From an uncultured Methanomassiliicoccus sp. (GTDB lineage: Archaea; Thermoplasmatota; Thermoplasmata; Methanomassiliicoccales; Methanomassiliicoccaceae): 64,000 bases of DNA. The stretch covers positions 62,001-126,000 of the forward strand of contig CALUEU010000002.1 in NCBI GenBank assembly GCA_944319735.1. Direction: 5' to 3'. Shown here piece after piece: positions 27,824-35,726 of the stretch. The notes under the pieces are model-generated. The model was not told the DNA's origin. It saw only the letters and a list, made by a program, of their open reading frames with translations, and made no database searches. The translations under genes and the position numbers were made by a program. Position 1 is the stretch's first letter. The number at the start of each line of letters is the position of its first letter.

Positions 27824-28578
27824 TCCTGAGTATGAAGGATATTTACAAAGAATATCCTAAGGATGATGAAATCCTGCAAGTTTTGGATGATATAAGTTTC
27901 GATGTAAAAGAGGGAGAACTTGTATGCGTCCTAGGCCCATCCGGGTGTGGAAAAACCACCTTACTCAGAATTATAGCTGGTCTGGTAGACAAAACATCAG
28001 GCAGTATTATCGTAGACGGAGAAGAAGTCACTGGACCAGGACCAAACCGCGGAATGGTATTCCAAGACTTTGCATTGTTTCCCTGGAGAACTGTACAGAG
28101 AAATGTAGAATTCGGATTAGAAATCAAAAAAATCCCTGCAGAAGAAAGAGCGAAAATTGCCACTGAATACATACATTTAGTTGGTCTAGGTGGGTTTGAA
28201 AAGTCTCATCCTTCTGAATTATCAGGTGGAATGAAACAAAGAGTTGGAATTGCCAGAGCTCTTGCAAACAATCCGCACATACTGTTGATGGATGAACCGT
28301 TTGGAGCACTAGATTCTCAGACTAGGAATCAGATGCAGACTGAGCTGCTTAGGATTCAAGATGAGACTAAGAAAACAATTATTTTCATCACTCACTCAGT
28401 AGATGAGTCGGTATTCCTTGCAGACCGCATTTTGATCTTGAGTGCAAGACCTGGCCGCATAGTAAAAGAATATAAGATTGATTTACCAAGGCCGAGAGAC
28501 AGGGGCGATTCAGACTTCATTACAATTAGAAAATCAATCTTGTCTGATCTAGAACAGCAACGGAAAGACCTTCTTTAA
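27805..28578 (+). CDS. ABC importer ATP-binding protein (TauB/SsuB type)
   Basis: This 257-residue ATPase powers the permease above. It has Walker [18 protein letters not shown] near residue 43, Q-loop [11 protein letters not shown], signature [15 protein letters not shown] and Walker [13 protein letters not shown], then the H-loop [14 protein letters not shown]. The C-terminal [20 protein letters not shown] is typical of the nitrate/sulfonate/taurine group. Its stop overlaps the end of the convergent HTH gene by 4 bases. Confidence 0.95.
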   Translation: MDGDEVILSMKDIYKEYPKDDEILQVLDDISFDVKEGELVCVLGPSGCGKTTLLRIIAGLVDKTSGSIIVDGEEVTGPGPNRGMVFQDFALFPWRTVQRNVEFGLEIKKIPAEERAKIATEYIHLVGLGGFEKSHPSELSGGMKQRVGIARALANNPHILLMDEPFGALDSQTRNQMQTELLRIQDETKKTIIFITHSVDESVFLADRILILSARPGRIVKEYKIDLPRPRDRGDSDFITIRKSILSDLEQQRKDLL

Positions 28579-29096
28579 AAGGTCTCATCTGCTGCCCTGC
28601 CAATTGCTTTTAAGATACTTTCTCTTGGAATTACAATAGAAACTGGTATCGTAAGAATTTTTTCGATGGTAGGGGCCACGATAGGAGCGCAGACAATTGC
28701 AAGGGCCCCGTCACGCTCGGCCATGACTGCAGCGATGATTGCATCTTCCATGCTGTTTGCAGGATACTCCTTAACCAAAATTTCACGGCCATCTATCTTG
28801 ATTATTCTCTCTTCTATTTTATTCAAAACAGGTCGTGCAGCAATGACTGCTATAAAGTTTCCATAGGGCTTGGTTTCAATCCTGCGTATTGCCCGTATAA
28901 TCTCCCTGACTGTACGAAGATTTGGCTCTCTGGATTCACTCATTAATTTATAGATGGTAGATGTGGATAAGCCAGTTTTAGAACAGAATTCATTGACACT
29001 CATCTGAAGGTCTTCTTCCAGAATCTTCTTCAGGGAATTTCTGAAACCCCCTTCTTCCCTCACAATTCCTGCCATAAGCTCGCTTTCAAGAGACAT
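28575..29096 (-). CDS. HTH (XRE-like) regulator with C-terminal ligand-type domain
   Basis: About 173 residues. The N-terminal half carries an [43 protein letters not shown]. The C-terminal half ([18 protein letters not shown], then [33 protein letters not shown] in two parts) looks like a small alpha/beta sensing domain found in archaeal regulators of unknown ligand. I use the ATG at 29096, five bases before the thioredoxin reductase stop; a longer frame to 29138 would overlap that gene. It may be co-transcribed with trxB. Confidence 0.78.
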   Translation of the reverse strand: MSLESELMAGIVREEGGFRNSLKKILEEDLQMSVNEFCSKTGLSTSTIYKLMSESREPNLRTVREIIRAIRRIETKPYGNFIAVIAARPVLNKIEERIIKIDGREILVKEYPANSMEDAIIAAVMAERDGALAIVCAPIVAPTIEKILTIPVSIVIPRESILKAIGRAADETF

Positions 29097-29100
29097 TGTA

Positions 29101-29985
29101 TCACTTCGTTGCAAATTTAGCAGCATTGTCGCCGGCAATACAGCCCTGTCCTACTGCCCTAGCTACTTGATAGGGTTTACCTGTCACATCACCACAGGCG
29201 TAAACTCCGTCCAATGAGGTTTTACAGTCTGCATCAACGGGTATCCTTCCGTCAATATCAGGCATAATGTCGAGATCAAGGGCCAATTCCATTGATCCTT
29301 TGGCACCGAGTGCGATAAAAACTCCATCCAAGATCAGGTTGCTACCATCTTCGAATTTAATTCCTGTAACTCTATTATTCCCGGTAATTTCCACCACTTT
29401 CTTATCAATTAACTTAATTGAAGTTTGACTTACTTTATCCAACATATGTTGAGACACTGATCTGGAAGGAGAGATCCAATAGACTTCTGAAGCATATTTA
29501 GACAATAGTATTGCAGATTCTCCAGCTTCGCTTCCGTCTCCCACTACACCAACTATTTTATTTTTATAAAAACCAGCGTCGCATGAAGCACAATAAGAAA
29601 CACCTTTGCCAAAGAACTCCTTTTCTCCTGGGGCACCCAGTTTTTTACGAGATACTCCCACTGCTAAGACCACCGATTTAGAAAGGATGGATTTTCCATT
29701 GTCGGTGTTTACTACAAAACCATCTTCCTTTTTCTCAAGAGATGTAACTTCTTCTTCAAGAAATACGGTGCCGAAAGTCTTCGCCTGTTCTAAACCTGTG
29801 TTTAAAATATCTTGTCCAGTTGCAGATTGTATACCAAAATAATTTTCAACGTCTGCTTTCCAAAGTGCAGATTCTGTTAACTTCCCGATGAGGGTAACTT
29901 TTGCTTTTCTGCGTGAAGCATGGATGGCTGCTTGAAGTCCAGCCGGGCCTGCTCCAATGATCGTTACATCTGCTATGGAGTCCAT
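29101..29985 (-). CDS. trxB: Thioredoxin reductase
   Basis: This ~294-residue flavoprotein has an N-terminal FAD motif (VTIIGAGPAGLQAAIHASR), the redox-active SYCASCDAGFYKN near residue 130, the NAD(P)-site VGVVGDGSEAGESAILL and the C-terminal GVYACGDVTGKPYQVARAVGQG. It transfers electrons to the thioredoxin encoded next to it. The start at 29985 is preferred: a TATATTATA box at about 30006-30014 gives a leaderless transcript, while the longer frame to 30018 runs through the promoter. The nucleotide site lacks the usual NADPH-type arginines in an obvious form, so donor specificity is open. Confidence 0.92.
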   Translation of the reverse strand: MDSIADVTIIGAGPAGLQAAIHASRRKAKVTLIGKLTESALWKADVENYFGIQSATGQDILNTGLEQAKTFGTVFLEEEVTSLEKKEDGFVVNTDNGKSILSKSVVLAVGVSRKKLGAPGEKEFFGKGVSYCASCDAGFYKNKIVGVVGDGSEAGESAILLSKYASEVYWISPSRSVSQHMLDKVSQTSIKLIDKKVVEITGNNRVTGIKFEDGSNLILDGVFIALGAKGSMELALDLDIMPDIDGRIPVDADCKTSLDGVYACGDVTGKPYQVARAVGQGCIAGDNAAKFATK

Positions 29986-30043
29986 CAAAATATGAAAAGA
30001 TAAGTGTATATTATACACTTGTCCTTGATTTTTTACAAATAGG

Positions 30044-30436
30044 TTAATTTTTCTCGATTAATGGACGCAGGTATGCAAGAATCTCATCTTTTGGTCTGAG
30101 ACCAATAAGTCTGTTGACCAATCTGCCGCCTTTGTAAACAAGAAGTGTAGGGATAGATTCTATTTCGAATCTCATAGCCGTCTGCTGGTTCTGGTCTGTA
30201 TCTAACTTACCAAATGCAACTTTCCCTTTCAAAATTGTAGCCAATTCATCAATTACAGGGCCCATTGCCCTGCATGGTTTACACCAAGGTGCCCAGCAGT
30301 CAATAACTACCACATCATATCTGTTTATAATTTCTAGAAAATTAGCATCGGTTGTCTTGATAGGAGCTGTTGGCCATTCTGCCTCTTTCATTAGCTCTTT
30401 GAGTTTCTTTTCACGGATAGCCTCTAACTCATCCAT
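30044..30436 (-). CDS. trx: Thioredoxin
   Basis: This 130-residue protein has the thioredoxin fold with active site DCWAPWCKPCRAMGPVIDEL near residue 52, FEIESIPTLLVYKGGRLV with the cis-proline, and a C-terminal helix. An N-terminal extension of about 25 charged residues precedes the domain (EAIREKKLKELMKEAEWP), longer than in minimal archaeal thioredoxins. It lies 59 bases upstream of trxB on the same strand but each has its own TATA-like element. It is the expected partner of the reductase. Confidence 0.92.
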   Translation of the reverse strand: MDELEAIREKKLKELMKEAEWPTAPIKTTDANFLEIINRYDVVVIDCWAPWCKPCRAMGPVIDELATILKGKVAFGKLDTDQNQQTAMRFEIESIPTLLVYKGGRLVNRLIGLRPKDEILAYLRPLIEKN

Positions 30437-30530
30437 GTTTTTCAGATATGGTCTCTTGTAATAAATGGTTTTTTTATAGACCAGGGCGATAGTTTAAGAT
30501 AGTGAAAGCAATATTCTGCTGGGATGGCAC

Positions 30531-30794
30531 ATGCTTGAGGAAGCCTCAGAATTAATGGGATTGCAGGTTTATACATCTGCAGGAATCTATCTAGGAAATG
30601 TCACAAACCTGGTCGTAGATATCGATAAGAAGAAAGTAGAAGGATTATTCATAAATGAGACTAATCCACTCCTTGTCGAAGAGTCTAAAGCAGTGAGCGT
30701 TCCTTTCAGATGGATACAGTCTATTGGAGATATTATTATCCTTAGATACTTCCCAAAGAGAGTTAGCAGCAAAAAACCAGCAGCTAAAATCTAA
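30531..30794 (+). CDS. PRC-barrel domain protein (87 aa)
   Basis: This single PRC-barrel protein has SELMGLQVYTSAGIYLGNVT, LVVDIDKKKVEGLFINE, then VSVPFRWIQSIGDIIILRYF and a short basic tail. It is a paralogue of the protein at 20998-21237. The cellular role of stand-alone archaeal PRC-barrels is not settled. It is convergent with the HD-domain gene. Confidence 0.8.
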   Translation: MLEEASELMGLQVYTSAGIYLGNVTNLVVDIDKKKVEGLFINETNPLLVEESKAVSVPFRWIQSIGDIIILRYFPKRVSSKKPAAKI

Positions 30795-30796
30795 AA

Positions 30797-31330
30797 TTAA
30801 TCACTTAGCAACAAATCGAGATCTATTCCACATAGACTCGATAATTCATTATGCATAGCTTGTATGCGATCTGCAGTGCTTTCGTGTCCTTTTGACCGCT
30901 CTTTATCGATTTTATTTTTTGATTTGACAAGAATAGTGCCTGAAACTAAATTATCTGCATGGCATACAATTTTTTCTTCCAGAGTTGAGGGCATGTAATC
31001 TGCCTGTGGAAGATTGAGTTTTTGCACTTCATCTGGTGTAAATCCTGCACCAGTATGTTTGCGTACAATGTTTATCACAGAATCTGAAATACCTTGGTTA
31101 TTCAGCAGATCTGCGCCGTATGAAGCATGTAGCAGCCCGTGAGTTTTTGAGCGCCCGATATCATGCAGCAATGCCCCTGCTGTTATAAGTGATGAGTCAG
31201 CATTACATCGCTCTGCAATTTTAATTGCTACAGCCATTACCTTGAATGAGTGGTCAATGACATTCTGAGGAACGTGGTAAAAGCGTAAAAGTTGTACACA
31301 ATCTTCCTCACTGGGAATCTTTGATGACAA
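30797..31330 (-). CDS. HD-domain phosphohydrolase (TIGR00295 type)
   Basis: About 177 residues with the HD metal site: DHSFKVMAVAIKIAE, LITAGALLHDIGRSKTHGLL, then HASYGADLL and IVRKHTGAGFT. Such proteins hydrolyse phosphate esters or nucleotides; the substrate is unknown. I place the start at a TTG at 31330: GAGGG at 31338-31342 lies seven bases upstream, and family members begin close to this point (IPSEEDCVQLLRFY). An ATG at 31375 would add 15 residues and overlap trm56 more deeply. The TTG start still overlaps the trm56 stop by 23 bases. Confidence 0.78.
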   Translation of the reverse strand: MSSKIPSEEDCVQLLRFYHVPQNVIDHSFKVMAVAIKIAERCNADSSLITAGALLHDIGRSKTHGLLHASYGADLLNNQGISDSVINIVRKHTGAGFTPDEVQKLNLPQADYMPSTLEEKIVCHADNLVSGTILVKSKNKIDKERSKGHESTADRIQAMHNELSSLCGIDLDLLLSD

Positions 31331-31835
31331 CGTTCTTCCCTCTTTCGCATGGAATGACTGTTGTTTTGCCTTCAAAATCTTTCTGAAGCGATTGCCGGTC
31401 TTGATATCTGTCTAAAAATACGGCAAGAGCTGCAACTTCAGAATGTGGCTGATTTCCTACACCAATATTGTAGTCTGCCCATTGATAAACTTCTGGAGGC
31501 ACTTTTTCAGCACCAACTACAATTAACATTTTATTCCGGACGTCAGCCTTTACTTTTGGAATACCCTCGTCGATGTGTGTGCCATACATCGTCAGATGCA
31601 CTTTTATACCATCGAATTTACGCATAAAGTCTCTCCACTTTGTGCCGGTTTCAATGGTAAAATCTCCGCCAAAACGATCAACTACGGAGCGAATGCTATT
31701 TTCTAAAACTTCATCCTTTGTAGATACAAAAATGCCTTTGGCACCAAAGGCTCTAGCAGTAAGCGCAACGTGTGTTGTGATTCTTTTATCGCGCTCGGGA
31801 CGATGCCCAAGACGCAGGATGTAAATCTCCTGCAT
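31308..31835 (-). CDS. trm56: tRNA (cytidine(56)-2'-O)-methyltransferase Trm56
   Basis: This 175-residue archaeal SPOUT-family enzyme 2'-O-methylates C56 in the T-loop of tRNA using SAM. The start IYILRLGHRPERDKRITTHV is the family signature, followed by ALTARAFGAKGIFVS and the knot region MLIVVGAEKVPPEVYQWADYN with IGVGNQPHSEVAALAVFLDR. The downstream HD gene overlaps its end, and a regulator gene lies eight bases upstream on the same strand, forming a three-gene run. Confidence 0.94.
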   Translation of the reverse strand: MQEIYILRLGHRPERDKRITTHVALTARAFGAKGIFVSTKDEVLENSIRSVVDRFGGDFTIETGTKWRDFMRKFDGIKVHLTMYGTHIDEGIPKVKADVRNKMLIVVGAEKVPPEVYQWADYNIGVGNQPHSEVAALAVFLDRYQDRQSLQKDFEGKTTVIPCERGKNVVIKDSQ

Positions 31836-31842
31836 CTTAAGA

Positions 31843-32340
31843 TTACTCCTTTAAACGTTCAATTCTGTGTCCGCGATAATCAAGACGTACCGAACGCTTA
31901 ACTAAGCTTCTCAGCATTGTTGAGGTTATGCCCATTTTTTCAGCAATGTCTCCAGCAAATCGTCCCTCTGGTCCGACCTCATCATAGAGTTCTTTTTCAA
32001 GTTTCTCAAAATCCGCTTCAGACATCATTGCTACAGCCAGTACATCAGATATTTCATATACTGGCCATGATGCATTGATGTGGAAAGAAGTATAGTATGT
32101 ATGATAAGCTTTTTCAGGGAACGATCCGCTTGTCGATTGCCACCGCGTTTCCACTAGCTTCATTTTTTCAAAGAACTTGAGAGCTTCGGCACCATCTTCA
32201 CCGAATTTTTCCTCAATGTCTTTAACAGTACGCCATTCAAGGGTTACCTCTTTCAACACGTCCCGTTTTATGCTAGTATCTACGGCCCGCAACATGGGAA
32301 CAAGCTCCGAGGGCTCGTTGATTACCTTAATTCTATTCAT
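31843..32340 (-). CDS. Archaeal winged-helix (ArsR-like) regulator
   Basis: About 165 residues with a winged helix at the N-terminus (AVDTSIKRDVLKEVTLEWRT, VKDIEEKFGEDGAEALKFFE) and a second possible DNA-binding or helical module at the C-terminus (FAGDIAEKMGITSTMLRSLV, then KRSVRLDYRGHRIERL). GGTGG five bases before the ATG at 32340 decides the start; in-frame ATGs at 32352 and 32412 are less likely. It is linked to trm56. I recognise it as a conserved euryarchaeal regulator type but not its targets. Confidence 0.78.
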   Translation of the reverse strand: MNRIKVINEPSELVPMLRAVDTSIKRDVLKEVTLEWRTVKDIEEKFGEDGAEALKFFEKMKLVETRWQSTSGSFPEKAYHTYYTSFHINASWPVYEISDVLAVAMMSEADFEKLEKELYDEVGPEGRFAGDIAEKMGITSTMLRSLVKRSVRLDYRGHRIERLKE

Positions 32341-32571
32341 AGCCGCCACCATTATGCTATCTGAATATATATTGTTGACGTCAGTTATTGGATGTTGAAA
32401 CAAAAATAACAAATAAAAAAGAATGGGAGAAATTAACGATAATTGATATCATTTTTAATAAAATATGAAAAAGTCATAAATCATATTATGACATATGTAA
32501 ACAGACTTTTATGTCATTGCAATAAAGTGTCATCGCTAATCTTATATCTTACTTTACATTATCCTCACATA

Positions 32572-32766
32572 ATGAAGAAAGCCAAACCAAAGAAGATAAA
32601 ATATCAGTGCATATGGGATGGTAGACTCTTTAACTCTGAAGAAGAAGCCTTGAACAAAAGTTTTGGTCCGATGCAGCCTTTCCAAGAGGGTCATGATAAG
32701 TATCCACCAAAAGGATTCTTTGGGACAATCGCATGGCGCAAAGGGGACCGTAACGTCCACAAATAA
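32572..32766 (+). CDS. Small basic protein of unknown function (64 aa)
   Basis: This short protein begins MKKAKPKKIKYQCIWDGRLF, has NSEEEALNKSFGPM, and ends FFGTIAWRKGDRNVHK. A TATATCT box at about 32543-32549 lies ~26 bases before the ATG, consistent with a leaderless mRNA; the longer frame from 32443 runs through this promoter. The pattern of aromatic and charged residues looks like a folded small domain. Function unknown. Confidence 0.6.
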   Translation: MKKAKPKKIKYQCIWDGRLFNSEEEALNKSFGPMQPFQEGHDKYPPKGFFGTIAWRKGDRNVHK

Positions 32767-32934
32767 ACCCATATTTACACGCATTTGTAAATTAGATTTC
32801 TATCCATTCTAATCGTAGATTTAATCCTACGTTTAGAATCATCATTAAAGTAATCTAGATGAGGGCATATCAGGAAAATATGCACCAAATCTAATATATT
32901 GCCAAGATATTCTAGTATTGCCAGGTAAGAGCTC

Positions 32935-33249
32935 ATGACAGGTAACAACGCAATCACAAAAAGGTTGGAAAATGAAGTCAATCTTCTAGAACGTCATGTT
33001 AAAATGCTGAAAACAATAAAAGAGAATGAACCAATTGGAATTATCCGGCTAGCAGAGTTGATGGGTCACCCTCAACATAAAGTAAGATACTCATTGAGAA
33101 TTCTAGAACAGGAAGGACTCATTTTACCATCCCCTGACGGGGCAATCACCACTGAGAAATTCGATGAATTCATGAATGATCTTGATAATTTGTTGGATGA
33201 TATGGAAAAGGCGGTCAACAGGCTGAAGATTGAACTCAAATCCCCTTGA
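32935..33249 (+). CDS. Small winged-helix regulator (104 aa)
   Basis: This 104-residue protein has an N-terminal coiled segment (ENEVNLLERHVKMLKTI), a winged helix (PIGIIRLAELMGHPQHKVRY, SLRILEQEGLILPS) and a C-terminal helix for dimerisation (LDNLLDDMEKAVNRLKIEL). It resembles small euryarchaeal regulators of unknown targets. A hairpin plus T-run follows at 33273-33300. Confidence 0.78.
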   Translation: MTGNNAITKRLENEVNLLERHVKMLKTIKENEPIGIIRLAELMGHPQHKVRYSLRILEQEGLILPSPDGAITTEKFDEFMNDLDNLLDDMEKAVNRLKIELKSP

Positions 33250-33272
33250 TTTTTACTGACAATAATTATCAA

Positions 33273-33300
33273 CTGCACAAAATGCAGTAATCGTTTTTTT
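33273..33300 (+). terminator. Hairpin and T-run after the winged-helix gene
   Basis: CTGCA and TGCAG pair around CAAAA, then AATCG and seven T residues. A second inverted repeat, ACGAGA/TCTCGT, follows at 33302-33320, before the tRNA promoter. Confidence 0.65.
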
Positions 33301-33371
33301 AACGAGAGTGTTGATCTCGTGGTTTCGAATATAAAATATTAAATACCTGATGATTATTTGAGAGGCTACAG

Positions 33372-33466
33372 GCCGTCGTAGCTCAGCTGGTAGAGCGTAT
33401 GACTGTTAATCCTCTCAAAGAGGAACAGTCATCATAAGGTCAACGGTTCGAACCCGTTCGACGGCG
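33372..33466 (+). tRNA. tRNA-Asn (GTT) with a 22-base intron
   Basis: Acceptor GCCGTCG pairs with CGACGGC (33459-33465), D-arm GCTC/GAGC, anticodon stem TATGA with TCATA, loop CTGTTA plus A with anticodon GTT, T-arm AACGG-TTCGAAC-CCGTT. The anticodon arm is interrupted after position 37 by 33409-33430. The intron 3' part AACAGTC pairs with GACTGTT of the exon, and an inner CCTC/GAGG hairpin completes a bulge-helix-bulge shape for the archaeal splicing endonuclease. The CCA end is not encoded. A TATA-like AATATTAAATA region lies upstream. Confidence 0.93.
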
Positions 33467-33469
33467 CAT

Positions 33470-34543
33470 TCATTTTTTATTCTTTCTTTGAACTGATGTG
33501 AATTCTGCAGCATGTATGAGCAGATCATATGTTTTTTCAAGTTCATTTATTTCTACAAATTCATCTACTACGTGAGCTAGCTGGGGGTCTCCAGGGCCAC
33601 AGATGAAGACGTGAGGGTTTATTTTTGCAAAATACGGAGCCTCTGTAACATAAGGCATATCCACTGCATCAGAATTAAGAAACTTGATGATCTCTTTTGC
33701 AAGAGGATCGTTCATGTCTGACTCAAAGGCATCCAGAATAAGTTCGCTTGTCATTTCATATGATTCTCCGCGCAGCCTGTTGATTATTAAATCCTGTACA
33801 TCATGATAGGTTGCTGGAGGCTCATATCTTGCATCTATCTCCACTGTGCAAGTGTCAGTAACTACATTGTTTTTATCTCCACCGTGTATGGTAGTGATGC
33901 ACATTGTCATGCCGGTCTTTTTTTGAGAAGATGTTTCCACTAGATCAAGCATCCTGTCTATGCAATAATGCATTTTTAAGATGGCATCTCTACCCAGCCA
34001 AGGCTGGGATGCGTGTGCAGATGTACCTTTGGTAACAAGATTGAATCTGAAAAATCCTTTTTCTGTATGAACCAGCTTGACAGAAGTTGGTTCGCATATG
34101 ATGATTGCAGGAGCATTTTTCACCATTTCCGACTTTGCCAGTAGTTCTGCGCCATACATCTGCTCCTCTTCATCCGTTGTAAAGCATATTGAAAATGGGA
34201 TTTTTTCAGCAATTAGATGTTCAGCACATTCAATTATAGCTGCACATCCGCTTTTCATATCTGCAGAACCGCGACCGTATATTCTGTTATCAACTACATC
34301 TGCCTGAGCTACACTCCATCCCGACCCTATTGGTACTGTGTCAAGATGTCCTGAAAATAATATTCCCCCTGTGCCATATGAAGCGGTCAGTACAGGAAAT
34401 GTGTCTGAGTTTAAGACTGAAACATCCATTCCGATTGAAGATAAACGGTCTGCAGCATATCCAATAATTTTTTGCAGATCTGAATGAAGATCACTCTCGA
34501 TGGATATGAGCTCTTGAAGAGTTTTTACCAAGCCATCTTTCAA
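33470..34543 (-). CDS. M20-family peptidase/deacylase (ArgE/DapE type)
   Basis: This 357-residue metallohydrolase removes acyl groups or cleaves small peptides. Metal-site motifs are in order: FSGHLDTVPIGSGW near residue 79, GRGSADMKSGCAAII, TDEEEQMYGAELLA with the catalytic glutamate, and the C-terminal ICGPGDPQLAHVVDEFVEI. The dimerisation lid (GTSAHASQPWLGRDAILK) is present. Whether it is succinyl-diaminopimelate desuccinylase, acetylornithine deacetylase or a related enzyme cannot be settled from sequence alone. It converges on the tRNA-Asn gene, ending four bases after it. Confidence 0.88.
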   Translation of the reverse strand: MKDGLVKTLQELISIESDLHSDLQKIIGYAADRLSSIGMDVSVLNSDTFPVLTASYGTGGILFSGHLDTVPIGSGWSVAQADVVDNRIYGRGSADMKSGCAAIIECAEHLIAEKIPFSICFTTDEEEQMYGAELLAKSEMVKNAPAIIICEPTSVKLVHTEKGFFRFNLVTKGTSAHASQPWLGRDAILKMHYCIDRMLDLVETSSQKKTGMTMCITTIHGGDKNNVVTDTCTVEIDARYEPPATYHDVQDLIINRLRGESYEMTSELILDAFESDMNDPLAKEIIKFLNSDAVDMPYVTEAPYFAKINPHVFICGPGDPQLAHVVDEFVEINELEKTYDLLIHAAEFTSVQRKNKK

Positions 34544-34723
34544 AAAATCTCCCCCGGCAGATTGTAATTAAACATAATCGCACCGTTCGAACAAGGTAAC
34601 CTGATCAGTATGGCATTGTCATGACCTACACATGAATTCAAAACGTTGATGAAGGTGCAATATTTGGTCATTAAAGAATACACCAGCTTTTAGGCTATAT
34701 ACCTTCTCACAGATATTTCAAAG

Positions 34724-34783
34724 ATGAATAAATTCGCAAGACAATTCTTTAAAAAATTGAACAAATCTGGAATTATCAGATAG
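34724..34783 (+). CDS. Possible leaderless 19-residue ORF ending in TAG
   Basis: ATG at 34724 lies ~27 bases after the centre of a CTATATAC box (about 34694-34701), the spacing seen at other leaderless genes here. It encodes a basic, amphipathic peptide MNKFARQFFKKLNKSGIIR, then TAG and seven T residues. The frame stays open after the TAG into the next gene (34856). It could be a real micro-protein, a leader peptide, or the start of an amber-readthrough form of the next protein. Expression is not shown. The rest of the 313-base gap 34544-34855 holds nothing else I can support. Confidence 0.3.
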   Translation: MNKFARQFFKKLNKSGIIR

Positions 34784-34855
34784 TTTTTTTACGAAATGAT
34801 ACCAAAATCTTTACATCATTATACGTCTATTTCTAACATCGGAGGGTTATACAAA

Positions 34856-35110
34856 ATGACCGATGAACGTGCAGAACGCAACGTCGAGTTTGAGACAGTT
34901 AGATCAGAGAAGATCCCCTTTGGAAAAAGCAACTTCATAGAAGTGGCTCGTAAAAAGGCGATCTCGAAAGACGGAGAAGAATCAGAGTTCATCTCTATAT
35001 CCCGTGGCTACACTCTCCGCGATGGAACCGAGAGATATAAGAAGTCTGTAACTATCCCTGATGAGACTGAAATAAAAGAATTCATCGCAAACCAGGTTAG
35101 TTCGATCTGA
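34856..35110 (+). CDS. Small conserved-looking protein of unknown function (84 aa)
   Basis: The protein begins MTDERAERNVEFETVRSEKI, continues with FIEVARKKAI and EFISISRGYTL, and ends DETEIKEFIANQVSSI. The pattern of alternating strands suggests a small beta-rich domain. GGAGGG at 34841-34846 lies nine bases before the ATG and decides the start. Its 3' end overlaps the convergent CYTH gene by 14 bases. I do not recognise the family. Confidence 0.68.
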   Translation: MTDERAERNVEFETVRSEKIPFGKSNFIEVARKKAISKDGEESEFISISRGYTLRDGTERYKKSVTIPDETEIKEFIANQVSSI

Positions 35111-35624
35111 ATCCTTTTTCAAGGAGTTCCAGATACGAACTCCTAATTGTTTTTCTTAATTTTAATTGATCCATTAGCGCAAACAGTCTGGCTTTTGCTT
35201 CATCAAGGTCTTCATCCTGAATTTCAAGTTCTACAAAGGTGCCTAAGTCTGTTACATTGTCAATTGCAACTTCTATATTGTCCAAATCATATGTTTTTCT
35301 ATTCTTTTCAACAACAGCGGCCTGTTTGAAACCAAGGTTGCTCAGAATTTTCAGAAGTATTTCCGGTTCAGATATTGGAACTCCAAGCTCTTCTCTGGTC
35401 TTAGTATCCTTGTCAAGTTTAGGACCTTTGTAATGAAGCGTGAAAACTCCATTTTCATCCCTGAGTCTCAAAGCTTCATCTGTTTCTGCAAAGTTTCTGG
35501 AGGGATGTGCAAAGTAAATATCTTTTTGAAAGAGCGTATCTTTGAATCTGGCACCTAAACTGCCAAGAATTTTTTCTACTTCTGATGGATCGTCACAGGC
35601 AGATTTTATTTCAATTTCTAACAT
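35097..35624 (-). CDS. CYTH-domain protein (class IV adenylate cyclase/ThTPase-like)
   Basis: This 175-residue triphosphate-tunnel protein starts with the ExExK motif (LEIEIKSA) and has FQKDIYFAHPSRNFAETDEA, LRLRDENGVFTLHYKGP and EKNRKTYDL, whose charged residues line the tunnel that binds triphosphate. Archaeal members have been described as adenylate cyclase class IV (CyaB-like) or inorganic/thiamine triphosphatases; the sequence does not decide. It is a single gene, convergent with the small protein upstream. Confidence 0.86.
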   Translation of the reverse strand: MLEIEIKSACDDPSEVEKILGSLGARFKDTLFQKDIYFAHPSRNFAETDEALRLRDENGVFTLHYKGPKLDKDTKTREELGVPISEPEILLKILSNLGFKQAAVVEKNRKTYDLDNIEVAIDNVTDLGTFVELEIQDEDLDEAKARLFALMDQLKLRKTIRSSYLELLEKGFRSN

Positions 35625-35726
35625 ATGAATATAGATGTGTTAGGAAGTTAATGAAGTTTCCAATAACTTTAACTGCCTCTTTCGATATAGTGGAGTATTG
35701 CAATAAGTACATTGTTTGTGAGGGCC

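Noticed and set aside
34570-34610. A GTTCGAAC T-loop-like motif upstream of the small gene at 34856, considered as a tRNA remnant.
   Set aside because: No matching acceptor, D or anticodon arms are found around it.
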